DNA of 64,000 nucleotides from Rotaria sordida (Eukaryota; Rotifera; Eurotatoria; Philodinida; Philodinidae), in NCBI GenBank assembly GCA_905250125.1, contig CAJNOL010001118.1, positions 1 through 64,000 on the forward strand, read 5' to 3'. A model generated the notes under the pieces. The model worked only from the letters and a program-made list of their open reading frames with translations. It did no database searches and was not told the origin of the DNA. Shown here one piece after another: positions 48,282 through 58,517 of this stretch (its first letter is position 1; each line of letters starts with the position of its first letter). Position numbers and translations under genes: made by a program.

Positions 48282-48743
48282 ATGATGAATCAAACAATAA
48301 TCATAGTTATTCTTATTGTTATAATTTTATGTATAGAATTCGGTCAAGGTAAAATAAATTTGTTCAATAAATATTAATAATTTATTTTATTATTCTTATT
48401 AGGTCTTAGATGTTATCAACATGACTATTGTTTAGGTCGATGTCCAACATTAATATCAAGTACTGTTCAATGTAAACCAGGTTTAGATAAATGTTGGAAA
48501 TTTACATCACCACTTGGTACAATGCGTGGTTGTGGTAAATTTTTTTTTTAAATTTTTGTTCGTAGTACCATTATATTCTTTATTTATTAAGGTGATCATC
48601 GTTGTAAGATACAATTAGATACAGGTATATTTGATACTGCTAGTGTATGTTGTTCAAGTGATCTTTGTAATTCGAGTATTCAAATGAAAATAACAACAAT
48701 ATTTATTATATTAAGCAGCTTGATTGCTTTTATTTATGTGTAG
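48282..48743 (+). CDS. Ly6/uPAR-type three-finger protein, GPI-anchored, copy 1
   Basis: Exons 48282-48348, 48403-48534 and 48592-48743 give 116 aa. The signal peptide is MMNQTIIIVILIVIILC, cut near EFGQG. The mature part LRCYQHDYCLGRCP, VQCKPGLDKCWKF, RGCGDHRCK ... VCCSSDLCNSS carries the LU-domain spacing with the closing CC....LCN signature. The C-terminus (MKITTIFIILSSLIAFIYV) is a hydrophobic tail as in GPI-anchored members. Such proteins act at the cell surface as ligands or modulators; the partner is unknown. Exon pattern (signal peptide split off by a phase-1 intron) is shared with the next gene. Confidence 0.85.
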
Positions 48744-49373
48744 TATAATTAATGATCAAATAACATTGTATATAATTATTGATTATCTTTTTTTTTTTTT
48801 TGTATTTCTATCATGTTGAAATTTGTTATTATAATAAAAAAAGAAAAGAAAAGCTAAGATAAATGATTTCTTCTTCCTCTTCTTTTTTTTTTTTTTTTAT
48901 TCGTGTATGAAACAATGTTTGATGATGAGATGAATATTTGCATATTTAGTAAGAACATGTAGTTCGTCGATGAACAAATTAGATGATAAGAAAGCGTCAG
49001 TACTTATTCCTCGAGTTCTGTTAGTTTTAATCAGACCAAGAAAGAAAGAAAGAAGGAAAGAAAGAGAAAAAAAGAACAGATTCCAATGTATCTCTATTCA
49101 TTTCTATTCACATTATCGGAAGGATGAACCTTCTTCGATGTCTTCTTTATTTCTTTCAGTTGTCTTCTATTTTGTTGCTTCAGACATCGATTATTTTTTA
49201 TTTTTCTTTTTTCTTTTTTCTTTTGTCATTTGTCTTCGCTCAACAAGTAGTAGATAGACCAGGCCCATAATATAAATTCTATTCGCTGGTGTATGCCTAG
49301 AAAATATACATCATACCAAAAGCCCTAAAGAAAGCGAAAAAGAAAAATAGATACGTTCCAAACCAATCTCTCT

Positions 49374-49374
<1 letters not shown>

Positions 49375-49403
<29 letters not shown>
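49375..49403 (+). repeat. (CT)n microsatellite
   Basis: A pure CT run just upstream of the second Ly6 gene. Another lies upstream of the first gene near 48090, so it may be a duplicated promoter feature. Confidence 0.8.
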
Positions 49404-49404
<1 letters not shown>

Positions 49405-49526
49405 CTTTTCTCTTTCTATGATAGAGAAAAAAATATAAATAGAACAGCACACCCACTATTATTTTTTGTGCATTTACGCATTTTTATATCTTAGTTAACA
49501 ACAGCGAAATCACGAGAATCTTCAAC

Positions 49527-49984
49527 ATGAAGTTAGTCATTATTATTGCTATTGTTCTTCTTGGTTGTATTACATTCAATGAAGGTACCATCCTATTAAT
49601 TTGTTTTTTTTGAAATTTTTTAATTCTTCTTCATTAGCTCTTCAATGTTATTCACATGATACTTGTTCTGCAAATTGTCCACAATTGAGTGAGACAGTTA
49701 AAACATGTGGTGGTGATGAAAATAAATGTTATAAAGCAGCATTACCAGTTGGTGTTAGTCGTGGTTGTGCTAGAGAACGATGCAATGTTCAAGTACAGAG
49801 ATCTATCTTTTCAATAGAATAAAAAAAAAAAAAAACTATTTTTTATTTATCATAGGTCAATGCTAATTCAGTAATGGCTAATGTATGCTGTGAAAAAGAT
49901 TTATGTAATTCAGCAAGAACATCAAAAATGACAATCAGTGGATTTTTTATGATGATTGGCGCTTTGTTTTTGATTCATATATAA
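49527..49984 (+). CDS. Ly6/uPAR-type three-finger protein, GPI-anchored, copy 2
   Basis: Exons 49527-49584, 49638-49792 and 49856-49984 give 113 aa. The signal peptide is MKLVIIIAIVLLGCITFNEG. The mature domain has LQCYSHDTCSANCPQ, VKTCGGDENKCYKA, SRGCARERCN and VCCEKDLCNSA, with the CC....LCN closing signature, then a hydrophobic GPI-type tail (ISGFFMMIGALFLIHI). It shares the phase-1 first intron and overall cysteine pattern with the gene 0.8 kb upstream, but its second intron is in phase 0 rather than phase 1 and the sequences are strongly diverged, so the tandem duplication is old. Confidence 0.87.
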
Positions 49985-52370
49985 ACAATATGATTAAACT
50001 ATTGTCTTGAATATATTTGAAATAATCTCGCATTTCTTTTTTTTTTCTTTTTTGTTGTCTTTGCGTATTTAGTGTTATATTACATCTATCATAATTGATC
50101 TTCTTCTTCTTCTTCTTCTTTTTTTCTTGTATAGAAAAAATAACCATGTAGAATATTTTTAATAAAAACTTTTTCTCTTCATTTATTTTGTTATGATTTT
50201 ATTAATTAATTCAATTGTACGATAAGAACTTTATATTATTCCAATACAAGAAAAAAAAAATGAGCAATTCTATGTCGCTTCATCACTGTCTGCATTATTT
50301 TTGGAAGACATCGCAGTTTTTTTGTTTATATTCTTCTGTATTGCATTCTATTCTATTAGATCTCAATGCATCAAAGAGTCAAGACCCTAGATATAATTAT
50401 TTTGTCTCTATGTCTTATAGGTCATGTGAATTCAATCAATAATGTCGATAGAATTCTTTCTGATGGAGAAGAAAAACAAAGCCGACTAAAGCATGTCTGC
50501 AAATTGCTCAATATTAGGGCGTTTCCATGGGATGTCGCCAGTCAATCCGGCGATCACGTCCAAATTCAGTAAAACTTTCAGGAATTGTAGAGTTTTTTGT
50601 GCTGATCATCCTGATTGTAAAATTTTTATATTTGGTCGCTATTTTTAGAGAGATAGAAGTCAAATACTATTGATGCATTTTATATTTTTTTCAATCAATT
50701 CAAGTCACATTTTTATAGAAAACCCGATCATAGTGCATGATTATCCATTCGGATGGTAAAACCAATTACATATTTGGATTCCTCTTGAAAAACTGTACCA
50801 GAATCCTTAGGAATCTAAAAACTTTTTCACGCATTTTTATACTGTCCACTTATTAACAATGTAGAGGAACAGTGTATGAAAAATTCGATCAGAAAGTTGG
50901 AATAAACGAGAATGGTGCTCTTACCAGTTTGATAGAGCCGAACTTGCTCTACAACATCCACTAATTAGTTTTCTCCCCGATCTTGATTATGAAATAAACA
51001 ACTGTCAAAACTATTTTAGGTTATAATTTTTCATCAAATTCTAGTGAATATATCGGTGAGATCTAATCAGATGGCTTGTTAACTATTTCAAAATCCACTG
51101 AGATTTGAAAGAATATGTTGATCTAATCATTTTGGTACTAAATTATCTAATGTTCGGTTCTATTTTCACAAAAAANNNNNNNNNNNNNNNNNNNNNNNNN
51201 NNNNNNNNNNNNNNNNNNNNNNNNNNNNNNNNNNNNNNNNNNNNNNNNNNNNNNNNNNNNNNNNNNNNNNNNNNNTGATGATGTTGAAAGAGAGATGAGT
51301 GTTTTTTTTACAGCGAAATATACCAATTTCTGCAGAATCAGACGGGGAATCTTTCGATATAAAAAATAAAGCGCGAGAGATAAGATAACGCTTAAGATGT
51401 GAACAAAATACTGAGACTCTCTTTTATTACGCGCTACCCGTTAGTTTTAAATTTTAGTTTCAGTATATAATCACTCGTATTGTATGGCATCACAAAGCAC
51501 AACTAATTAACAAATAGACAGAATCAATGAACACGTTTTTTTTAAAGAGTATTCTTCATCTGATTTAAGAGCTTTTGATAAATCCTTTTTACCTAATAAA
51601 TATTTGTCCATTATAGTATATGATAGGGAGAAATTCAAAATAATTGTTGATTAAATCATAGTATTTAAAATTTTTTTGTTTCTTATTGTTCATAGGATTA
51701 TCAATATTAGCTTTTTATAAGCAATGTTCGGAAAACTGTTGATGACGAACGATGAATGTTAGCTGAGACGGATCAAATTTATATTCTTTTAAGGATCATT
51801 AATATTCGACAACTTTGAACCATTCTCTATTGGAGATAACTCTATTCAATTTCTGTTTTCTGGTTTAACTCCTGATGACATAATTATTACCTCAGCAACT
51901 ACCACTGCTTTGTGAGTACCTTCTTCGCTAGTCGAGCTGTCGTTATCATCTAGAGGTGTTTTTTCTGTTCCTTTCCTCTCACTAATCATATTAATTATTC
52001 ATGTTCATTGAGAAAACAAAAGAAAGAATGTATATGTTGATGTATATGAATTACATGAGCAATTAAAATGCGATAGAAAACCATAGGTAAAGAATTGATT
52101 TAAAGCCAAATATATAGATTGGTAGTTGTTTATAGTTAGTGGAAAATAAAAATCATCTGTATCAAATAGAAAGAATTAGAATGGCATAAAAATATCAGTA
52201 GTTTTTGATACGGTGTTTTTAATAATTATAGAAATGAAGGTATTTCAGGTGAAAAATGTTGATTGAAATAATAAATAACGCCGTATCAAAAAAAACCAGA
52301 AACGACAAAACAGAAAAAACTTTAAAAAGCAGAATTTTTCTGCTAAAAGCAGAAGAGGTGGCAGCTCTGG
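49985..52370. other. Intergenic with an N gap, no gene recognised
   Basis: Includes a (TTC)n tract near 50102 and the 100-N gap 51176-51275. Near 52205-52291, TTTTGATACGGTGTT and AACGCCGTATCAAAA form a small inverted repeat about 60 bp apart. A minus-strand stretch near 51895-51965 (TPLDDNDSSTSEEGTH) is coding-like but too short to call. Confidence 0.4.
51176..51275. other. Assembly gap (100 N)
   Basis: A placeholder-sized run of N. Confidence 0.95.
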
Positions 52371-52519
52371 TGTGGATGTGGTTGTTCTCTTCGTCCATAC
52401 ACACACCCATAACTCCATACACACACCCACAACTGCATCCACACCTAAATCCACATCCTACATCCACACCCATACTCATACCCACACATTCACATCTACG
52501 CACTCACGCTCGACACCCT
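52371..52519. repeat. Telomere-like foldback with long C-rich arm
   Basis: TGTGGATGTGG, spacer TTGTTCTCTTCGTCC, then a long C-rich array (ACACACACCCATAACTCC, repeated, then CCACATCCTACATCCACACC) to about 52519. The C-rich arm is several times longer than the G-rich arm. The 146-codon frame at 52256-52696 runs through it and is not a gene. Confidence 0.6.
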
Positions 52520-52860
52520 GTTATCTGCAATAACATTCTTTTCCTTATCTTTCGCTCTCTCTATACGCGATATATATTCGTGTTTTGTTGTTCTTTGAAG
52601 AAGTTACTTCATTCATTTTTTTGCGTAGTTTTTTCTTTCTTCCAATACATTCCTCAGAGTGCCGTTTTTCTCTCTCCCTTTGCAGATGGAATTTAATGCA
52701 CTTCGCAGAGGACTCATCATTCGAATAAAAAGCAAGAAGATGTATGAGAAATACAAGAGTACGCTTTTTTTTCTCCTTACAATTAAGTCATCGCTCATAC
52801 TACGTAAAAAAACATCGTATGCACCTTGTTTTTCTCTGTCTCTTTTTTCTCCGACACATC

Positions 52861-55800
52861 TAGGGGTGGCACTTTATCTTTATTTCACTTTATTAAAGTA
52901 AAGTAAAGTAAAGTAATCCTACTTTACTTTACCGGATAAAGTAAAGTTGATCTACTTTACTTTATCGAGTAAAGTAAAGTAAATATACTTTACCCGAAAA
53001 GTAAAGTAAAGTGAAGTATCTCTAACTTTATCGAACAAGCAAAATATAGTAAAATAAGATTAAGAAAAGCATGTAGTTGATGGTTATTCATTTCTTAGTT
53101 TATTATCATACATTAATCACGCTTTAATATATCAAAAGTTGCGTGGAATTACGGATGAGAAGCCCCAAATTGTTTAAACCTGATTTTATTACTTTGAAAG
53201 TCAACATCGAACTCTCAATATTCTTCACAATTCTGTATTTCACATGGTCACAACTCAAATTTTGATACTTGAGGTCCCCTCAGGTATCGAAAAAACAATT
53301 CTCTGGCTATTCAATCACAAGTCTTTGTAATTCAATAGCATGAAATGTGCAGATTATGTATATCTCATTTATTTTTAGAAAGTACTCAGATAATATGAAA
53401 GATCCGAAGCACTCCCTGGTATCATGAAGATCTTTTTTTTTGAACAGGTTCATGAAAATCGTACCGAATTCGTTACAGCGAACTTAAAATAAATTTGACT
53501 TGACGAAAACTTTCTATTTTAACCACACACTCGTTGAGAAAACCTTTTCGTAACTAATTTTTATGAAATTTGGAGTATTCAACGGGGTAGCACAAGGATG
53601 ACTTTGGCGTTAACTCATGCAATCTACCTGAAACTTTTTATAGGTAGATCAGAGGTGATATTCCATCAATAATCTACTCAAGCAACTGGTTTGAGTTATG
53701 GGTGGCCCATGGAGACACTAAAGCAGTGAGTACCCGTATCAATCCAACTGAGTTAACATCTCTAACTCGCACATGTTGACTTAGTTCTATGTTTTATTCA
53801 CAGATATAACAGTTGTCTAAGGTCAAATGGGATTTTTATATTCGAGATCTACAGAATATTAGTCAAGCCAGAGGCAAGCGGGATCGTAAGGATGGGGTTT
53901 TGAGCCAAAAACGATTTTACAGATTCGAGATTTTCAGTCTAAAATGGTGCCATCAGAAAGAGCACATTCAATTGCACGTTTGGCGAAGCTATTCGACAAC
54001 TGCAGCTATGGATACTCTAGTTTTGTAGGGCTAAAAACTGTGAGGGATAATATCATCCAATCGAGATAGTATGTGCCATTTATCGTAGAAAAAAAATCAA
54101 ACATTCAATGGTTTCTTATATTTGCTCATCAAGACGTCAATTCTGCAAAAAACAAACTTATTTTCGACAAGATAGAACCATGTTTTAGTGGAATTTCTGG
54201 ACACTGCTAGTTTTTAAAGGAGTTAGAGTATTTCCGGTCTTTCTTATAGTCTGAGCACTCTTCGAAGGTTATATAGACAGTTGAATCTTCAACGTTTCAA
54301 CGTCAATGTTTGAGTTACACATTTGGGTTCTGGGTGTCTGAACCTTCTAATAATTGAACTTTGGACAGTTGAGCCTCTTTACTTTTGACCCTCCTGCATT
54401 TCACTCTTGTCCAGTGAGTAAAATGTCTACGTGAACTTATTTGAAACTGTTTGGAAAAGTACTCTTGAACCAATTGTAGCAGTGAGTATGCAGGTGTTAG
54501 TAAAGCGTGGAGTCGGGATGTACGGAGATGGGGGCTGAATCGAGAATCTTGGTCTCGTTCATTCTCAACCGAGACTGACCGAGACCGAGCCTCTCGGTCT
54601 CGACACGTCCCCAGTGTGGGGGTACCGGTAGGTATCGGTGGACGTTAGTGTGAAGAGTGAGAGTGAGTGATAGAAAGAACAACATCCACATCTGTAACCA
54701 TACTCGTCAGTATTTTATTCAGGAAGTGCCCAAGGGAGCTGCGTTCCCACAAAAATCGAGTTCGCTCTCCGACACTCGCGGAAGTAACTATGTACTTGCC
54801 CTCCTGAAAATAATTTTTCGCTTCCAGAAATTGCAAATCGCTCCTCCGGGGAAACAGACTTGGATAAAACACTGCTACTCATACCCACAATCCACATTCA
54901 CACCAACATCCCACACCCACAGTTCACATTCACATCGGCATTCACACCCTACGACTGCTTACATCGCACCCTCTAGCTATAATAAATATTTCATGTAGTT
55001 AGTGGTTTGACTTGAAATGTGAATGTGAACTGTGGGGAAACAGACTTGGATAAAACACTGCTACTCATACCCACAATCCACATTCACACCAACCTCCCAC
55101 ATCCACAGTTCACATTCACATCGGCATTCACACCCTACGACCGTTTACATCGCACCCTCTAGCTATAATAAATATTTCATGTAGTTAGTGGTTTGACTTG
55201 AAATGTGAAGAGGCCCAAAAGGCAACAACTCCGACCGTCAAGACACTGAAATGTCTAGGGCTCTAATGTGTAGACTCAGCTATTGACGCTCAAATGTTGG
55301 AGCCTCAACTGTCTTGCCACTTTCCAAAAATAAATGAGATATACATAATCTGCACATTTCATGCTATTGAATTACAAAGACTTATGATTGAATAGCCAGA
55401 GAATTGTTTTTTCGATACCTGAGGGGACCTCAAGTATCAAAATTTGAGTTGTGACCATATGAAATACAGAATTGTGAAGAATATTGAGAGTTCGATGCTG
55501 ACTTTCAAAGTAATAAAATCAGGTTTAAACAATTTGGGGCTTCTCATCCGTGATTCCACGCAACTTTTGACATATTAAAGCGTGATTAATGTATGATAAT
55601 AAACTAAGAAATGAATAACCATCAACTACATGCTTTTCTTAATCTTATTTTACTATATTTTGCTTGTTCGATAAAGTTAGAGATACTTCACTTTACTTTA
55701 CTTTTCGGGTAAAGTATATTTACTTTACTTTACTCGATAAAGTAAAGTAGATCAACTTTACTTTATCCGGTAAAGTAAAGTAGGATTACTTTACTTTACC

Positions 55801-55873
55801 CAGTAAAGTAAAGCGTTTTGCTTTACTTTACTTTACTTTAATAAAGTGAAAAAAAGATAAAGCGCCATCCCTA
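52861..55873. mobile_element. Large non-autonomous element, 3.0 kb, about 0.5-kb terminal inverted repeats
   Basis: The left arm (52861-53382) and right arm (55320-55873) are nearly identical mirror copies. Termini are TAGGGGTGGCACTTTATCTT and the complement TAGGGATGGCGCTTTATCTT. The outer 170-200 bp of each arm is an array of AAAGT/ACTTT (TTTACTTTACTTTA), about 32 bp longer in the right arm. Ends of TAGGGRTGGC type suggest hAT. Flanks CGACACAT (52852-52859) and CGAACCAT (55875-55882) agree at 6 of 8 positions, a possible aged target duplication. The interior shows no transposase frame and itself carries a tandem duplication. Confidence 0.75.
54848..55209 (+). repeat. Tandem duplication, 186-bp period, with telomere-like C-rich core
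   Basis: GGGGAAACAGACTTGGATAA starts copies at 54848 and 55034; each runs through CCCACAATCCACATTCACAC and TCACATCGGCATTCACACCC and ends near TAGTGGTTTGACTTGAAATG. Only a handful of bases differ, so the duplication is recent. It lies inside the 3-kb element. Confidence 0.85.
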
Positions 55874-55900
55874 GTCGAACCATAAGCAAACGTACATTGA

Positions 55901-56512
55901 ATGGATGATCAGGAAATCAATTTCTTTATGCTGCCTCACTGAGCGTTTGAGAAATATTCTGATGAACATCATTTTATTATCAATGAGATATTAGTTCAAA
56001 TTTATCAATCGGGAAGAGCTTTCATCCTGTTTTGCTCCACGTCCCCTCTCTCACAGAAGAAAAATATTTACATTCAGTCTGCTACATCGAACGATGATCC
56101 AACGCAGGTGGAAGAGAAATGGTCGATTGTGGTGATTCGTCATTCGTTTCTAATTCGTCAGTTCTACGACAATGTTCAGTTTACTCGGCCCGTGAGTGAA
56201 ATCGATGAACAAGAAGCAGAACGAATACGAACCAACGGAAAAGTAAAATGTGTTCAATGTAACGGCTACTATATTGAAGATGATAACAAGATGGGGCGTG
56301 CGTGCATCATGATGGGTTTGTTTATAACAATGTACTCGCCCAGATTGCACCAATGGGAACCACAAACGGCGATCGAAAAACTTCTCATTGAAGAAGCATA
56401 GGCTGTGCAGCAAGCAGCTATCGCGAGCGCTCTGATGACTACTGAACAGAAAGAACGTGCTGAACGGGTGAAACAACGATTCAACTATATCTATCACAAT
56501 CGAACTATATAA
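55901..56512 (+). pseudogene. Decayed reading frame of unknown family, possible zinc-binding motif
   Basis: One frame of 203 codons from ATG 55901 to TAA 56510-56512 is interrupted by TGA (55940) and TAG (56399). It reads AFEKYSDEHHFIINEILVQI, YQSGRAFILFCSTSP, EEKWSIVVIRHSFLIRQFYD and finally ALMTTEQKERAERVKQRFNY, with coding-like composition. KCVQCNGYYIEDDNKMG followed, in another frame, by ACVHHDGFVYNN would give a C-x2-C...C-x2-H-H pattern, hinting at a zinc site split by a frameshift. It starts only 28 bp from the edge of the 3-kb element. No family is recognised. A functional spliced gene is less likely. Confidence 0.45.
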
Positions 56513-56936
56513 GCGACAGGCACAGCACGGAAAATATCACACAGGTTCAGTGGAACCGTGTATGTTGTCAAGAAGAAGCAGAGATGTATGTGGCTATAGC
56601 TTTTAAACAGAATTAGAAGGCGGTGAATAGATGAGCCTAAACGAGATAGTATGCATACGTGATACTGTCTCTGAGTATATTCTCTTATCATACACTTTCA
56701 TCTTACGTTTGATTCGTTTCAGATAAGCGCATCATTTATTTTTACCTGCGGTGAATCAATTATCATTCATTCTTGAATTCTGCGGACGGCGTGGGCTTTT
56801 ATTCAGGTAAAAATTTTTGTCTAATTCTGAGCTAGGACTCTTTCATTATTATGTGTGCATGCCTTCGGAAGATGGAAGTCGTATAGCTTTATAAAAAAAA
56901 ATCAAGTTTTCATGTAGACTAATCACTCTTCTATCC

Positions 56937-56994
56937 CCACACACCCTCGGAATCTTCAGGGTGTGGAAGTGACTGTGTGGAGGTTGTGGGTGGA
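56937..56994. repeat. Telomere-like hairpin plus G-rich run
   Basis: CACACACCCTCGGAATC and TTCAGGGTGTGG form a C-rich-first hairpin (opposite order to most), followed by GTGTGGAGGTTGTGGGTGG. Confidence 0.5.
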
Positions 56995-57080
56995 GCAATC
57001 ATAATGTTAACATTTTATCTTAGCAACGAAGATCATCAGATGATGTCGTTTCAATTCTCGAAAGAATCAAAACAGAGTTT

Positions 57081-58379
57081 AAGGGTGAGGGAGAGGTGAG
57101 AGATAATGGTGAGGTTGCAAAGAACTGATTCAAAGCATTATAAGGCATGTTTCGAACCTTGCTCAGAGATTCATCATCAGATATGTTTTAAATCGTCGAG
57201 TTTTACATGGTCATTCAAAAGAATAGCTTGGATTGAAACGAAAACGATTCATTATAGAGGTCAAAGAAGACATCTAACAATGAAACCGTCTGTATTGTTA
57301 ATCGAGTTGATCGACCATGTTCGGGTCAAATGAAAGGTCTCACCGCCAAACTAACAAATTTAAAATATTACGTCCCCATAGCGTACCTAGAGCAAGTTAC
57401 ATAAATTTCAAGGTATGTGAAATTTAGGTATAAAAATGAATCAGTAAAGGCTTTCTCCGCTATTGTAAGGACAAAACATGCTGTTGTTCGGGCCATATGA
57501 AAGAGAGCTCCTCCAAGCCCCTGATTTACCCGAACAACAGCATGTTTTGTCCTTACAATTGTGGAGAAAGCCTTTACTAATTCATTTTTATACCTAAATT
57601 TCACATACCTTGAAATTTATGTAACTTGCTCTAGGTACGCTATGGGGACGTAATATTTTAAATTTGTCAGTTTGGCGGTGAGACCTTTCATTTGATCCGA
57701 ACATGGTCGATCAACTCGATTAACAATACAGACGGTTCCATTGTAAGACGACTAAAATTTCAAATCAATAAGGGTTAAAACATTCGAAGGTAATTTTGTA
57801 GCTAACACAAACTATGAGTTGAGTTTGCAAAGAACTGATCGAAAGTATCGTACGAGTAGAAGGTGCGGGTGAACGCGAAATGTTGAGACTGATTGAGCTG
57901 TCGACAATATTTTCTGGTTCGAAACTGAAAATTTTTGAGAAAAATCGACTTTGTCTTTGAAGAAATTTGAGGAAGAAAATGAAGAAAATGAATGATTTGT
58001 CAGTATGAAAAATGAGGATATTTTGAAGGTTTCTGAGTATTTGATCGGTATCCGTGCAAACTCATCTAGAACTATAGATCTCTGTGAGGATGTAGTCGCG
58101 TCTTGAGAGTGTAGCCTCCTCTTGTGTGTGTTGGCTACGAAATTATATTCCAATAGTTAAATGCTTATTGATTTGAAATTTTATTTATGTTGGACGTCTT
58201 CTTTGACCTCCATAATGAATCATTTTCGTTTCAATCCAAAGTGTTCTTTTGAATGACTATATAACACTCGATGATTCAAAACATACCTGATGATGAACCC
58301 TGGAGCAAAGTTCGAAACATGCCTTATGATGCTTTGAATCGGTTCTTTACAAACTCACCCTCACACCCTCACCCACACT
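57081..58379. repeat. Palindrome with telomere-like ends and an insertion in one arm
   Basis: The left arm (57081-57491) begins AAGGGTGAGGGAGAGGTGAG and the right arm ends CTCACCCTCACACCCTCACC (58356-58379). Inner shared blocks include TTGCAAAGAACTGATTC, TCGACCATGTTCGG, GGTCTCACCGCCAAACT and AACAGCATGTTTTGTCCTTA, each with its complement at mirror position. The right arm is split by the insertion at 57753-58183. The centre is a short unpaired segment near 57492-57526. Confidence 0.8.
57753..58183. mobile_element. Nested insertion, 431 bp, 20-bp terminal inverted repeats
   Basis: TAAAATTTCAAATCAATAAG (57753-57772) is matched exactly in reverse complement at 58164-58183. Subterminal TGTAGCTAACACAAAC and GTGTGTGTTGGCTACG also pair. 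It interrupts the right arm of the surrounding palindrome: the uninterrupted left arm reads continuously through this point (GACATCTAACAATGAAACCG, near 57270). Flanks AAGACGAC and TTGGACGT could be a degraded duplication. The 113-codon minus-strand frame inside has no family features. Confidence 0.75.
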
Positions 58380-58517
58380 AGACGACGCTATAAATTGACG
58401 CCTCTGGAGAAATAAGAATCATTAAAGAAGAATCGTTTTTCAGAGACGAGCCAGTGTTTTTGGTCATTATTGCAAGTAAATATTCGATTAGTCAGTGATC
58501 CTCGTGAGCGAGAAATA

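Noticed and set aside
52256-52696. 146-codon plus-strand frame
   Set aside because: Most of it is the translation of the telomere-like C-rich array (Thr/Pro/His-rich); no domain.
57812-58153. 113-codon minus-strand frame
   Set aside because: Lies wholly inside the 431-bp nested insertion, which is too short for a transposase; Ser/Phe-rich with no motif.
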